Below, piece after piece: positions 20,810 to 32,772 of a DNA stretch of 64,000 bases. The position numbers were made by a program, and so were the translations under genes. The DNA comes from Allantophomopsis cytisporea (taxonomy: Eukaryota; Ascomycota; Leotiomycetes; Phacidiales; Phacidiaceae), in NCBI GenBank assembly GCA_024752435.1, contig CP103033.1:496001-560000 (forward strand), read 5' to 3'. The notes under the pieces are model-generated. The model was not told where the DNA came from and ran no database searches. It saw nothing but the letters and a program-made list of their open reading frames with translations. Each line of letters opens with the position of its first letter. Positions within the stretch are counted from its first letter, which is position 1.

Positions 20810-23285
20810 CTAGTACTCAACGGTCTTGACCTTTGCCAACAAGTCCTTTGGCAACTCCTCAGGCTTCATCAACCCCAACGCTAAAATATCTCCCCAGAAG
20901 AACATGGCTCTTTCCTGAGCATAAGCCAAGTAATCAAACTCATCCTCATCATCGTCTTCACGGTGCATCTCCTCCCCTTTCGCCAACGCCTCTGCTACGT
21001 AACCTTCAGGTCTTTTGTCATGTGCGGCTTCGGCCATCTTCTCAGCATCTGGACTGAGGCGATCGGAAGACAGATGTGCTGCAGTATGGTGACCTGTTAC
21101 TTCCTCAATACTCTCCACCTCGGAAGTCGCTGTGTCATCAAGTTCAGGCAGCTGTGCTTGTACAATGCCCCAAGCAACCCATTGTGCCGTGTTCGCGATT
21201 CTCCATAACTTCGTCTCTTTCATAAGATGCTCGACCTGCTGCTCAAGTGCCTTTTCTCTGTTAGATTCCTCCTCTTGATATCCTGCGGGCGGTGCGCGAC
21301 TATCAAGCATGAATTCAGAAATTGAACTGGTCGGTCCTGGCGAAGGCAACGCTGCTGGAGTAGAAGATGCTTTCGGATTAAACTGTGGACGATGGTTCAC
21401 ATAGCTACGAATAAATCGGCGCTGCTCTTCAACTGTAGGATAATTGCGTGTGTTGCACACATGAGATGCTGTAGGATCATGATAATTGTAACACCACTCT
21501 GTGAAATGGTTCGCGAATTCGAGACCCGGCAGGTTTGCAGATGCATATTCGAAATCGATAACAACAAGTTGTTTATGCTCGTTGGCAGGCAATAACAGCG
21601 GCGATTCACCGGCAGGCTTCATTCGGAGAATGTTACCATATTGTGTCTAGATAATTAGCTGGGTTCATCTTGAGAAGCGTTAGAGTACTGACATCATTGT
21701 GGGCAAACACGAGCCTCTCACGGATGCCTTGTGGTCCCCCATAGTACTCATTCAAGAAGGCCCGGTATATGTCGATAGCTTTCTTGAAAACGGGCCACTC
21801 AACACCGCAGATGAGGCCACGTTCTTTCCAGCCTTCAGAACGGGACTTTGGCACACCTGCTTCACCAGACAATATCTGGTGATCAATCCAAGTGATGACT
21901 TGCTCGCATCGTTCCACCCACTTGTCCCAGTTTCTCCAGACGAATGGGCCCTCGTCACGTTCTTTCTCGAGGAGATCAATCCCATCGTGTAGTTCACGCA
22001 TGCGCTTTGCAATTTGCTTAGAGGTGGCTGGGATACGAAGGTCTGCATGGGTCAATGTAGTAGCATTGTAGAACTCCTCAAACCGACCATTGCGGAAGGT
22101 TCCAAGGAGACGAGGGCCAATCCTTTTCCGTGCAAGTCGACGTAGAATGCTCAACTCGTTTTCACGATCAATCAGATGCTCGACTTGAGGTCCATAGATA
22201 CGCAAGAGAAGCTTAGGGGGGGGCTTCCTAGTTGACATACTGGCATTGGATCCTGCATCAGCAACAACAGCAGGCAAATCTTTTGGTGGAGAGACAACAT
22301 AGACGGCGTTAGTAAGGGCACCACTGAGTCTCTCAACTTCGATGTCTGCACCGCGATCGAGAGGTACTCTTCGCCAACCCTTCAATCTCAAAGTATGTGC
22401 AAGGCGAACGATCTCACTCTTGAAGGTAATCCATGCTTTGCGTTCCTTTTCTGCCCTCTTACCACTTGCAACAAGGTCAAGATCAGATTCAGCAGTTCCA
22501 CCAGCATAGCTCATAGTCTTCGAATTATCAAGTACAACATCGCAGTTTGGTACGATTGCATCACCATCAACATACTCGGTATCGGAAGAATGATTGCGCG
22601 TCAGGGATCTGCCGGAGGGTCGACGACGAACAGAGGTTGGTCTGCGTTCTGCGTTTGGGCTTGTAGATAGAAGTTGCTCATGGCCATAGGCTGTCATACT
22701 GTCTTCAAGGATTTTCTGCAGTCTTTCAAGGGATATTTCACTGGAATCAGAGCCTTGCGATCCGTGTCGTGGTCTCCCAGCGACATCGTCAAGCTCGTGA
22801 TTCTGACCATTGGCTGGTGGGTGTGCTGTTCCTCTCCTTCTTGCTCTACGCACAGCTTTCTTTGCCTTCTCTGCCTGTAGCCATGTAGTAACCTGTGACA
22901 TGAGCTTCTCATGGTGATGATGATGGCCATGCTTGCGTCTATGGTGATCATCGTTTTCAGCTGAACTCGAGTGGTTCGCATCGTCAATATTGTTCGGAGT
23001 CGCAGACGACGCATGTGAGGAGTTTTGAGACGAAGGTGGGGGTCGACCAGCAAGTCTTCTGGCTAGACCTGCAGTATGTTGTCTTCTACGTGGCGCTTCA
23101 TCTTGGGACGGCAACGGCTCAATTTCCTCTGGATCTGGATCAATCGACACAGCTTCGGGGCATCAGCGGGTGTAGAACCTAAGATGGATATTTCAGAAGG
23201 GCGTACCTTTGGCAGGACCGCCTCGTTCCCCGTCTTCTTGCACCAGAGCTGGTCTCAAGGGAAGCTGGGCATCTCGGCTGCTCAT
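20810..23285 (-). CDS. CKI1: choline kinase (ethanolamine kinase family), 791 aa
   Basis: Phosphorylates choline with ATP, the first step of the CDP-choline (Kennedy) route to phosphatidylcholine. Exons are 23285-23207, 23152-21693 and 21646-20810 (2376 nt). The kinase motif HND (residues 511-513) ends exon 2 and TQYGNIL begins exon 3: the Brenner motif HNDxxxxN is split by the 47-nt intron. DFEYAS (D544) is the metal-binding aspartate. Before it, VERLSGALTNAVYVV and LLRIYGPQVEHLIDRENEL form the ATP lobe. The N-terminal about 250 residues are low complexity and His/Ser/Arg-rich, including a Lys-His-Gly-His run near 78-84. An insert between 590 and 650 carries Ala/Ser/Pro. Yeast CKI1 is 582 residues, so this one is long through these extensions. 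Confidence 0.95.
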
Positions 23286-24871
23286 GGTCTCGTTTGCGAG
23301 GTTGACAAGAATTGTGTTGGTGTATGTTCCTAAGGTCTGTGAAACACTTTGAGAACGAATTGCTATTGTTGAAAACGATGTGGTTCTGCAATCTACCCAA
23401 GAATAGGCTGAGGGTCTTGGTGTAACGATTGAACTTTCGCGCAACAGATAGGCGACAGAATTTCTTGACAGCGATAATTTATAAATGGAGGGAATCTTAG
23501 GAATAAACATCAAGGGGAAAGCGAATATTTGTGTATAGCATCATACAGCCCACTACTTGTTAAGGTAGTAGGGAGTATGTATGGACTAACACGCGGGAGA
23601 GCGATTCAGGTTTCCTTGGTTAGAAAATTTAAGGTAAGGATAGATAAGGTAAAGTACCAAGTAATGAGTGACAAGTGATGTATCATAGCGTTAGGTTGAG
23701 TTTGTTGGGCGTAAGGCCAGGCTCAAACGAGACTCAAATTGGTTGGTATTGGGCAGATAATTGGCCTTTCCTAACTGCAAGCTAAGTCAGGGCGCATACG
23801 TACATATATGGAATGTATGTATATACATCGGTAGGTACATACAATCAAATAAAATCAAAGACATACAACGTCATCGAGCAGGCCAAGGAAGGGCCCATCC
23901 CACTTCGTTTATCCGTCTACAGAGTCACATACATAGTACATAGAGTTTTTGGCGGGGCGTGAATGTGGATATTTATGTATGTATGTAGTTCAAGGGTTTG
24001 CATATGGATGGACACGAGACAGATGATGATCTTTGATGTGCACGACCATATTCCGATCCTTTGCTGCAGAGAGTGAGAGCTACATACATACATAAATACT
24101 ATGTACATAGAACAGGATCGAAACCAAGGAAACCGAAGCAATTGGAGCACACACTCCTCTCTGTGGGGGGAGTTTCACAATGTGTAGTGAGATGCATATA
24201 TATGTATGTGCAGTAGTACGTGATGTGTGTAAACGCGTAGAGCAGAAGTTTTTGTGTATATAAACATACATATAAACATGCATGGATATAAATATATATA
24301 TATAAAGGTATTTATGCTTGAACCTACGGCCATGTGTTTTTACATTTTGAAGGAGCTAAATTTCGAGCAAACTTCAGAAACCTTATCACTCATCCCGACT
24401 TAAGTTATCTTGTATTGACATGTGAATGCATGGCAGGATCTTCGTTTGAGACTGTGCTACAACAATCCTCACATTCCACCTCTACGTCCGAAGAGTTTCT
24501 CACACCTCAAAACTATTAATACGAGGAACATATCTGATGCATAACAATAAGATTAATAGGATACCCAAGATCAGATCTCAATACAGAATCATAGATCTGA
24601 TAGGGAGCAGAGGGGGAGTTTGGCTATATTTTTTAATTTAATCATTTAACATAGGAACAGATATAGTTTGTATTCGCGATTTATATACATTGTAAAGTCG
24701 AGACCGCTGGTATTGACATTGTTCTATCCTTCAAGCCGACAACACCCAACATTCATCTCCTCAAACATTCGCCACACCTGCGCTATGTTCGTGTAATCGA
24801 GTTCAATTACCAGCAACATACTCCAAACTGCCCTAGATCAACCCAACTACATTTACCACCCCTGTTTTCTA
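23286..24871. other. intergenic, AT-rich with TATG/CATA microsatellites
   Basis: Choline kinase promoter, then about 1.5 kb with (TACA/TATG) short runs (23800-24300). The motif GGTAAGGATAGATAAGGTAAAG lies at 23633-23653. No gene seen. Confidence 0.55.
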
Positions 24872-26708
24872 TTACAAGGGGGCTCCATCCGTAATATTCC
24901 CATAAGGAACAGCAGGGTAATCGCCAAAACAAGCAAAGTCATAATCCGCTTTTGGGATCTGAGCATTCACGTTATCCAAGAAGGTCTGCAACTCACACCA
25001 CCCATCGAGTCTCGTACTGTCACACTCTGGAAAACTAACGCCGAGCGGTACAGAGCGCTGATTGAGGATGAGGTGCACATATGTCGTCTCATTGCCAGCC
25101 GTGTACGTTCTATCCGGGGCAAGCGGCTGCGGTGTGCGGATGACCTCAATGTCCAGGCGTGCACCGAAGGGCTCGAGATGTGAAACGGTGAGATTGTGGG
25201 GGGTGTGGGCGCCGGCGATAGTGGGAGGCAAGTAGCCAGCAAATTGGGTGAGGCCCATGGCGGTTAGGATTGACATGATGTTCGTGTCGTGGCTGAAGTC
25301 GAAGTAGAGGCTTTGGTTGAGCGGGAAGGTGGCGGTGTTGTTGTCGAGAGTTGTGTTTATTTGCGAGCCAGAGTAACCAAGGGTGTGGTTTTCGAGACGT
25401 GCGACGACCTCTTGTACGTAGCCCACACCAGTTGCGCGTCCTGTTGGCGATTGGAAGGCATTGCCACCAGCGAAGACGAGGTCAACAGTGTATTCGAAGT
25501 CAATCCATTCGTCATAAGTAAAGAGGTCGCAGAAAGCACTGTAGCCGTAAGCAACAGTCTCATAGGGGCAAAGTGTTTGAGCTGCATAGGTGTCCGTAAT
25601 GGTCCAGTCAAAGCCGGTGATCTCAGCCTGGAAACGGGCGGTTGCATTCTCCAGGTACTCGGCAACGAACAGTGTGGTTACATTGGTTCCGCCTGCATTG
25701 ACACCAAGGTTGGCATTAGGGCACTGGTAGTAGCCGGCTAGAGAGTTGTTGAAGCTGTTCTGCTCAATGATAACCTCGAGGGTGGCATTGTTGGTCCATT
25801 CAAGACCGAAAAAGCCAGCCATGAAGTATTCTGCAGATTTCAACATGCGATCTTGGGTTGTCGTGCGTGCAATTATCTTGGAATTGGGATTGTAAAGAGC
25901 ACCGTAATTGTAGTAGTGGAGGATACCAGAGTCAAAGAGCTCTTGACGTCCACGTGGTACAAGAATCTCAGCACCCAGTCCATAACTCCAATTGTTGAGG
26001 AATGACAAAGCTCCAGTAGCATTGAACTTGCCAGTGTTGTTATGGATTTTTGATCCAAAAGTCTGTACATTGCTGTTGGAAGTTGGGTATCGTGACCCGT
26101 GACGTGACAGCATCTAATCAGACATCAGTGACTATTATTAGTATATATGAGCTCAGAAGACTCACTTGAACTTGGGTGATATTAGCACCTTTTGGCAGAG
26201 GATACTCATTCACACCAAACCCAACTGGATTTGGAAAATAAGGAGAGAGCTGTCCCATTAACTGGAAGATGCTCTGATTCTGAGAGGCCATTCCCGAGAT
26301 GGGCTCAGCGGTCTCGAGAGGAGCATTTGGAACGAAAGTGACCGTGGCGGGAAATTCGACGGGGTTAGTCTCTGCAAGGAAAGGGGCTCGGCCTGTAGCT
26401 GTTGGTCCACGGTATTGTTCAAGAGTCGTCTGAAAATAATCCGGGACTTTGGTTGGAGCAGATGTCGAGCTGTCAGAAGCCGCCCATGTCCCACCAAGTA
26501 GAGCTAAAAAGGCCGCTCTATGGAATAACATAATGTATGCACAATATAAACTGATGAGAGTGGCTAAGAGTAACCAGGCTCTGATGAAATTTCGAGAATT
26601 AAAGAAAGAGCGGGGACTGGGGGAGTCTGGGTTATTATCACTGCTGCCGGAGATTGATGTCAAATCCGAGCCATCCTCCAACTTCTTATAGCGATGCCCA
26701 GCCATCAC
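24872..26708 (-). CDS. membrane-anchored histidine acid phosphatase (phytase-like), 594 aa
   Basis: Histidine acid phosphatases hydrolyse phosphomonoesters through a phospho-histidine. Exons are 26708-26166 and 26113-24872, joined as ITQVQ|MLSRHGSRYP: the catalytic RHGSRYP (H186) begins directly after the intron. The proton donor pair is FSHDTN (H456-D457), as in phytases and fungal acid phosphatases. Many N-x-S/T sites and paired cysteines fit an extracytoplasmic domain. In place of a cleavable signal there is a charged 40-residue tail and one membrane segment (about 43-63, AWLLLATLISLYCAYIMLF), suggesting a type II membrane protein. The intron carries an ATACTAAT branch site. Substrate unknown; two Met codons (26708, 26705) are possible starts. 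Confidence 0.9.
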
Positions 26709-28420
26709 AGTCAGCTCTGCGTATGTACGTATATGCCAAAGGAATCCCCGCTATGGCTGTACTACCTTACGCAGTTACTGTAGGTACTGTATAGGGAAGG
26801 GATCCTTATGTCCCGAATTCAGTTGAGATGTGTTCAGCCTCCCGCATGCAAAGATACTGCAGCTTGTGGTAATGGTGCTTGAATAGCTGCCCACTTTGTT
26901 GTTTCTCTTGGTAAGACGTCACTGTATTTTGATGATTCCTCTAAGTGAGAGTCTTTGGGGTGGGTGTCAAATACAGTGTTTGTGCTAACAAGGGAACAAA
27001 GGGGCTGGCAACGAGCACGTTGCCAGAGAGCGATCGGCTAGAGGCTGAATCTTGTGTTAGGGGTAGTGTTTCGTTTGTAGCTGGAGATAACCAGTGCAGA
27101 TTCTATGACGATGACGGGTAAAAGGCTCGTCAAGGTCTGGGGTTCGCGAAATAAAATGCGCCGTTGAATAGGAGCGTTGTCCTTTAGATTTGAATTGAGA
27201 CTGGAATTGGTTAATCAGCTTGAGACCATGGGGAAGCATGGACCTTTGCACCCATAGATAAAGCTTCTTTTGCTGTTCGCTTGGCCCAGAAAGGCGGGGA
27301 TCCATTAGAGCTGGAGAGACTTCCTCCGACTTGCCTCGATGAGAACAGACAGACAAGCCTTATAATTTATCTGATCTCACATCATGCTAACTCATATCCG
27401 GCGAATTTCATAGAGGTATTCTAGCTTGAAGTGCATATGTAAATAATTGAGTCGATAGGATGTTAATTATATGTATAGGATTAATAGATGCCTGTCTAAG
27501 TTGCTGTTTTGTATGTAAATCAACGCTATCAAAACGCAATTGTTGCGTTTGATTATGTGATGTTTGATCGTGCAGGAACATACCCTACAGGATCATTGTC
27601 GTATATTTATGTTTGCAAATCGAAGAGCAGTTTGTTATCACAGGAGTATAGTCTCTTGCTGGATACTCTATCGAGGAATCTCTGCAATATATCTAATACA
27701 ATTCGGAAGGTCAATCTGAAGCCAAAAAATCGAACCTCTAATACAATTCAGTTCACATCACACTAATCGAGATATTCATCTAACCTTGTATGATGGACGA
27801 TGAAAGTTTGAGCACAGGTGGAATGGCATGGCACGGCAGCGATACAGAGTTGTCAAGAACACCAGCACTCTAACAGTACTGAGCGGAATGGCGGCTATCG
27901 AATTGATAAGAAAGATTAAGCAGGATTGTATTTTGCAATTTACATAAATATGTGAATATCAATGAGGGAATGGGTCTATTACATAACATGAAAGTACGCT
28001 AAGTAAGAAGACTACCTACAAGTGACCAAGAACTACAACGGATAAATGAGTATATTCGTGATACATTCAATACCATAAATGTGAAGTCGTTCCCAACCAT
28101 AACGACTGGGAGGATCGTATCGCACCCTTCTCACCTTTGCCACCAAGCATATATTTATACCGTGTAAAAACCCATGAGTGCTTGGATAGAACTGCAGAAA
28201 ACGTGGTCACTATCACAAAAGACATCATCACGGGATACAAAAACTCGGATCTCATCTTGGATTGTACTATGAGCGGATACTCTGTACGTAAAGTGCTAGC
28301 TAAAACACAGCTTTTGTTCTTTCAAGCAATGCATTATCGCAATGCAAACTAGTCATCCTTCATAAACCTCATCATTCTGAATCAGACCCGGTGTGGCAGT
28401 TTCAAGTTCCAATCTAACAT
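26709..28420. other. intergenic, promoter side of the phosphatase
   Basis: Promoter of the phosphatase (minus) and the 3' flank of enolase (minus). An open frame of 99 codons at 27057-27356 has no recognisable family and is ignored. AT-rich stretches at 27400-27780. Confidence 0.55.
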
Positions 28421-29916
28421 CTAGATGTTGATGGAGGTGCGGAAGTTCTCGCCAGCGAAGATGGCCTTGTCACCAAGCTCCTCCTCGATTCTGAGGATCT
28501 GGTTAAGCTTGGCCAAACGCTCGGAACGGGCTGGGGCACCGGTCTTGATCTGACCAGCACGGAGACCAACAACAATGTCGGCAATGGTGACATCCTCAGT
28601 CTCACCAGATCTGTGGGAGACCATGACACCCCATCCAGCGGCGAAAGAGTCCTTGGCAGCCTGGATAGACTCGGTAAGGGTACCGATCTGGTTGACCTTC
28701 AAAAGAAGGGCGTTGCAAGACTTGAGCTCAATGGCCTTCTTGATGCGGAGTGGGTTGGTGACAGTCAAGTCATCACCGACAATCTGGAAGTCGGAGGTCT
28801 TGTAGAAGTAAGACCAAGCCTCCCAGTCATCCTCAGCGAATGGATCCTCAATGGAGACAATTGGGTACTTCTTGGCGAGGTCCTTGTAAAGATCGGCAAG
28901 CTGCTCGTAGCTGAGCCACTTGCTCTTGTCAGAGTCTGGGTTCTTGAAGTCCAAGTCGTACTTCTTGGCGTCCTCCTTGTAGAACTCGGAGGAGGCAACA
29001 TCCATGGCAATGTGGACTTTGCCGGTGTAACCGGCCTTCTCGATGGCGTCGGTAATGAGCTCAAGAGCCTCCTCAGGAGACTGAATGTCTGGAGCAACAC
29101 CACCCTCATCACCAACGTTACCAGCGGACTGACCGTACTTCTTCTTGGCGAGGGACTTGAGGATAGCGTAAACCTCAGCACCCTGGCGCATAGCCTCAGT
29201 GAAAGATGGAGCAGCAGATGGGACAATCATGAACTCCTGGAAAGCCAGACGACCACCGGCGTGGGAACTGAAGAAATGTCAGTTATACACTCTCCATACT
29301 CAGAATTGAAGCACTCACCCTCCATTGAGGACGTTCATGAATGGGACTGGGAGAACATATGGCTTCTTGGTTCCGGCAAGGTCGGAAACGTGAGCGTAGA
29401 GTGGGATGCCCTGCAGATAATTGTAAGCACAATTCTTTCAATCCAGCAATTCTGAAGTTCTTGGAGTGATTACATACCTTCTCAGCGGCACCAGCCTTGG
29501 CAATAGCAAGGGAGACACCAAGGATGGCGTTAGCACCGAGCTCAGTCTTGTTGGTGGTACCATCGAGCTTGATGAGGAACTCATCAATCTTTGGCTGGTC
29601 CTTGACATCAAGGTTGGCCTCAATGACCTTTGGGCCAATGATGGTGTTAACGTTGTTAACGGCCTTAGTAACACCCTTACCAGCCCACTTAGACTTGTCA
29701 CCGTCACGGAGCTCACAAGCCTCGTGTTGACCTATCGAACCTCTTGTCAGCCAAAAGACGGTTGCTTTGCAGTAAGTTAGGCTTGTACGAACCGGTGGAA
29801 GCTCCAGATGGAACGATAGCACGGTGAAGACCGGTCTCAGTGACAACGTCAACCTCGACGGTTGGGTTACCGCGAGAGTCGTAGACGGAGCGGGCGTGAA
29901 TCTTGGTAATCGCCAT
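28421..29916 (-). CDS. ENO1: enolase (phosphopyruvate hydratase), 438 aa
   Basis: Glycolytic 2-phosphoglycerate dehydratase, a cytosolic dimer needing Mg2+. Exons are 29916-29793, 29731-29478, 29410-29319 and 29267-28421 (1317 nt, 438 residues), exactly the fungal enolase length. The start MAITKIHARSVYDSRGNPTVEVD is canonical; PSGASTGQHEACELRD gives the mobile loop. The substrate/metal region includes [42 protein letters not shown] and the catalytic loop VNQIGTLTES with VMVSHRSGETED. Intron 1 has a GTTCGT donor, confirmed by the rejoined conserved sequence. A (CT)n tract lies about 590 bp upstream of the ATG. Confidence 0.99.
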
Positions 29917-30498
29917 TTTGATGAGTCTGTGATACTTGAAGTCAGTTGCGATGTTCTTGGTAAGAGGTAGACCAGATGCAGGATGTTGACATACAAAGAC
30001 GTAGAATTGACTTGAGTTCTAAGGTTATCAATTGTCAGTGGAAAGTGTTGACCTGATAAACAAGAAGGAGAAAAGACTGCCAGCTTCGCCTGTCATAATG
30101 TGGTGGGGTTGGTTTGGTGCCCCATGCCCGGTGCTTCATCGGAGTTGCCTCATCGCAGGCTTCCGACGTCTGTCTGAGCAACACCCAACTCCGGGAAGGG
30201 TGTGTCGCCGAGAAGGTAATAAGATTGTGGACACCGACTATGCCAATTGACTCACCAAGAGATATCTTCTTCTTTGATTGAAGATTTGCAGTGATCTGGC
30301 GATGTGATTTGAGAAGTCTTCGTCGCAGATGATTGATGGTGGGGGTGCTTTTTGTTTAGGAATTCTGATGAATTGGAATGAACCCTGGACGCGATCAAAG
30401 TCCCGCAATACGGAGGGGCAGAGGGACCAAAGCTTGTTAGAGCTTGTGGACTAAGGTAGGTGACTGGGTACACATTCTCAAATTGGGGGAGGGGAAAG

Positions 30499-30533
<35 letters not shown>

Positions 30534-31441
30534 CTCCCACAACTACGAGCGGATTGATGCGAGTGCACCCTTGGAGTTTGGAGTGTGTTGTTCGTCCAGA
30601 CAACCACTCAAAAGCCGTCAATAACTCTGCATAGCGAGTAAGAGTCAAAACATTGGGATTTGAATGTTCATGGGGTCAGACACACTGCAGATGACCCTAC
30701 TATTCTCAGTTTGAACATCACTTGGCATATGTCCAGTTTTAGCTAAGCATATGTGAATGAATGAATATCACCGAGAATTGTTGAGTTCGAGTTCTGAGCT
30801 TTGAGCTTTGAGCTTCTCAATCGAGAACATCAAAAAGGCAAAGCGTATCTGCCTTGACACTCTTGACTATGTATCTTGTATCTTGAATCCTGAATAGCGA
30901 CATGGCTAGGTACTCCAAACTATGTATACTCCGTATACGAGGTAGAGATTCTTAAGATCTATGTGGCTCTTGTATACTGTACTCCGTAAGTGCATGTCAG
31001 ATGCAGAATTATCACATGGAGAATATTACCATGATAAATAAATGTCAGTTGCTGGTTCGACCACCTCATCTCCACTAGAACGAATCAAAAAAGGGTTATT
31101 GTTCATCGTATCGGAGCTGTTTTATGAAAGAGGATCAAGAGTATTTGTGCAGATTATGCAGATTACCTATGCAGACTGATGAGATGGGGAAATTCCTGCC
31201 TTACACCTTAGGTGTTAGGTAGGTATGGAAGCTTCCGTCAGAGCTTCGCGTTATGTGCGCCTGAACATGATCGGACCTCAGGTACGCCATTGGCAATAGC
31301 ATCATCAACATCTTGTGACAAAGACTCTCAACCCTCGCCATCCACATTTCCTTCGACACGCAATACTCTGCGATACTAGGCCGAGTCTTTTAGTTCCACT
31401 ATACACACCAATAGAACCCAAGGACAGATATCTCCGCAACG
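29917..31441. other. divergent region between enolase and RPT4
   Basis: A 1.5-kb head-to-head interval. Enolase side: (CT)n tract and GAATGAATG repeats. RPT4 side: TACTCCGTA-type motifs near 30923-30995 and a short (GAGCTTT)3 at about 30797-30816. No gene seen. Confidence 0.6.
30501..30532. repeat. (CT)n microsatellite in enolase upstream region
   Basis: Sixteen CT units; on the minus strand, the direction of enolase, this is a (GA)n tract. Confidence 0.95.
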
Positions 31442-32772
31442 ATGGATGAGGAACGATCTCACGCCCTCGCATCCTTCAAGACGAAGCTTTTGGAATCTCG
31501 AGAATGGGAAGCAAAGCTCAAGACGTTAAGATTAGACATCAAGGGTCTTCAGAAGGACTTTGATCACACAGAGGACAACATCAAGGCCCTGCAAAGTGTT
31601 GGACAGATCATTGGAGAGGTATTGAAGCAGCTGGACGACGAGAGATGTACGCAACAACTATATACTTATATCTATTTTATTTCATCTACTGACTGGACTT
31701 AGTCATTGTAAAAGCCTCATCAGGTCCTCGATATGTCGTCGGATGCAGATCGAAAGTCGACAAGGTCAAGCTGAAGCAAGGTACGCGAGTAGCTCTCGAT
31801 ATGACAACACTCACAATCATGCGCATGCTCCCACGAGAGGTCGATCCATTAGTATACAACATGTCTCTGGAAGACCCGGGACAGATCAGTTTCGGTGGTA
31901 TTGGAGGATTGAACGAACAGATCAGAGAGCTGAGAGAGGTCATCGAACTTCCATTGAAGAACCCGGAACTCTTTTTGCGAGTCGGTATCAAGCCACCGAA
32001 GGGCGTCTTACTTTACGGTCCTCCAGGTACTGGAAAGACTCTGTTGGCTAGAGCTGTTGCTAGCGGTTTGGAGACCAACTTCTTGAAGGGTATGTTGAGG
32101 GGATCTGCAACTACTGTCACTTTGCTTATGCTGACAAATTACCAGTGGTTTCATCCGCTATCGTCGACAAGTACATCGGAGAGTCCGCACGTCTGATTAG
32201 AGAAATGTTTGGGTACGCCAAGGAGCATGAGCCATGTATCATCTTTATGGACGAAATCGACGCTATTGGAGGACGAAGATTCTCCGAAGGTACATCGGCA
32301 GATCGTGAAATTCAGAGAACATTGATGGAGTTGCTCAATCAGCTCGATGGATTCGATTACCTTGGAAAGACAAAGATCATCATGGCAACGAACAGACCCG
32401 ATACCCTCGATCCGGCCCTTCTGAGAGCTGGACGTCTGGACCGAAAGATCGAAATCCCTCTGCCGAATGAGGTTGGAAGATTGGAGATTATGAAGATTCA
32501 TGCTGCTGGTGTCGTTACAGAAGGAGATGTTGATTTTGAAAGCGTGGTGAAGATGAGTGATGGCTTGAACGGTGCAGATCTTCGAAATGTTGTCACAGAA
32601 GCGTAAGTTTACCACATATCCCCATGAAGCAGCTACTAATTATAATATTAGTGGACTGTTTGCCATCAAGGACTACCGAGATGCCGTCTCCCAAGATGAT
32701 TACAACAAGGCCGTTAGAAAGGTTGTCGAGTCGAAGAAGCTCGAGGGTAAGCTTGAGTACCAGAAGCTATGA
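31442..32772 (+). CDS. RPT4: 26S proteasome regulatory ATPase subunit RPT4, 389 aa
   Basis: One of six AAA ATPases in the base of the 19S particle that unfold substrates and open the 20S gate. Exons are 31442-31646, 31703-32089, 32146-32602 and 32652-32772 (1170 nt). N-terminal coiled coil (residues about 8-65) is followed by an OB-fold segment, FIVKASSGPRYVVGC. The GPPGTGKT Walker A is at 174-181, Walker B IIFMDEIDAIGGRR follows, then ATNRPDTLDPALLRAGRLDR (second region of homology, arginine finger). The C-terminus EYQKL lacks the HbYX tail, as expected for Rpt4. Joins FLK|VVSSAIVDKYIGESA and VTEA|GLFAI fit other fungal Rpt4 proteins. Confidence 0.98.

Noticed and set aside
28136..28144. TTTGCCACC, a PACE-like proteasome element
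   Set aside because: Lies in the 3' flank of enolase, not near RPT4 or PRE4 starts.
28613..29455. 280-codon plus frame opposite enolase
   Set aside because: Antisense shadow of a highly codon-biased gene; crosses the verified intron 3 of enolase.
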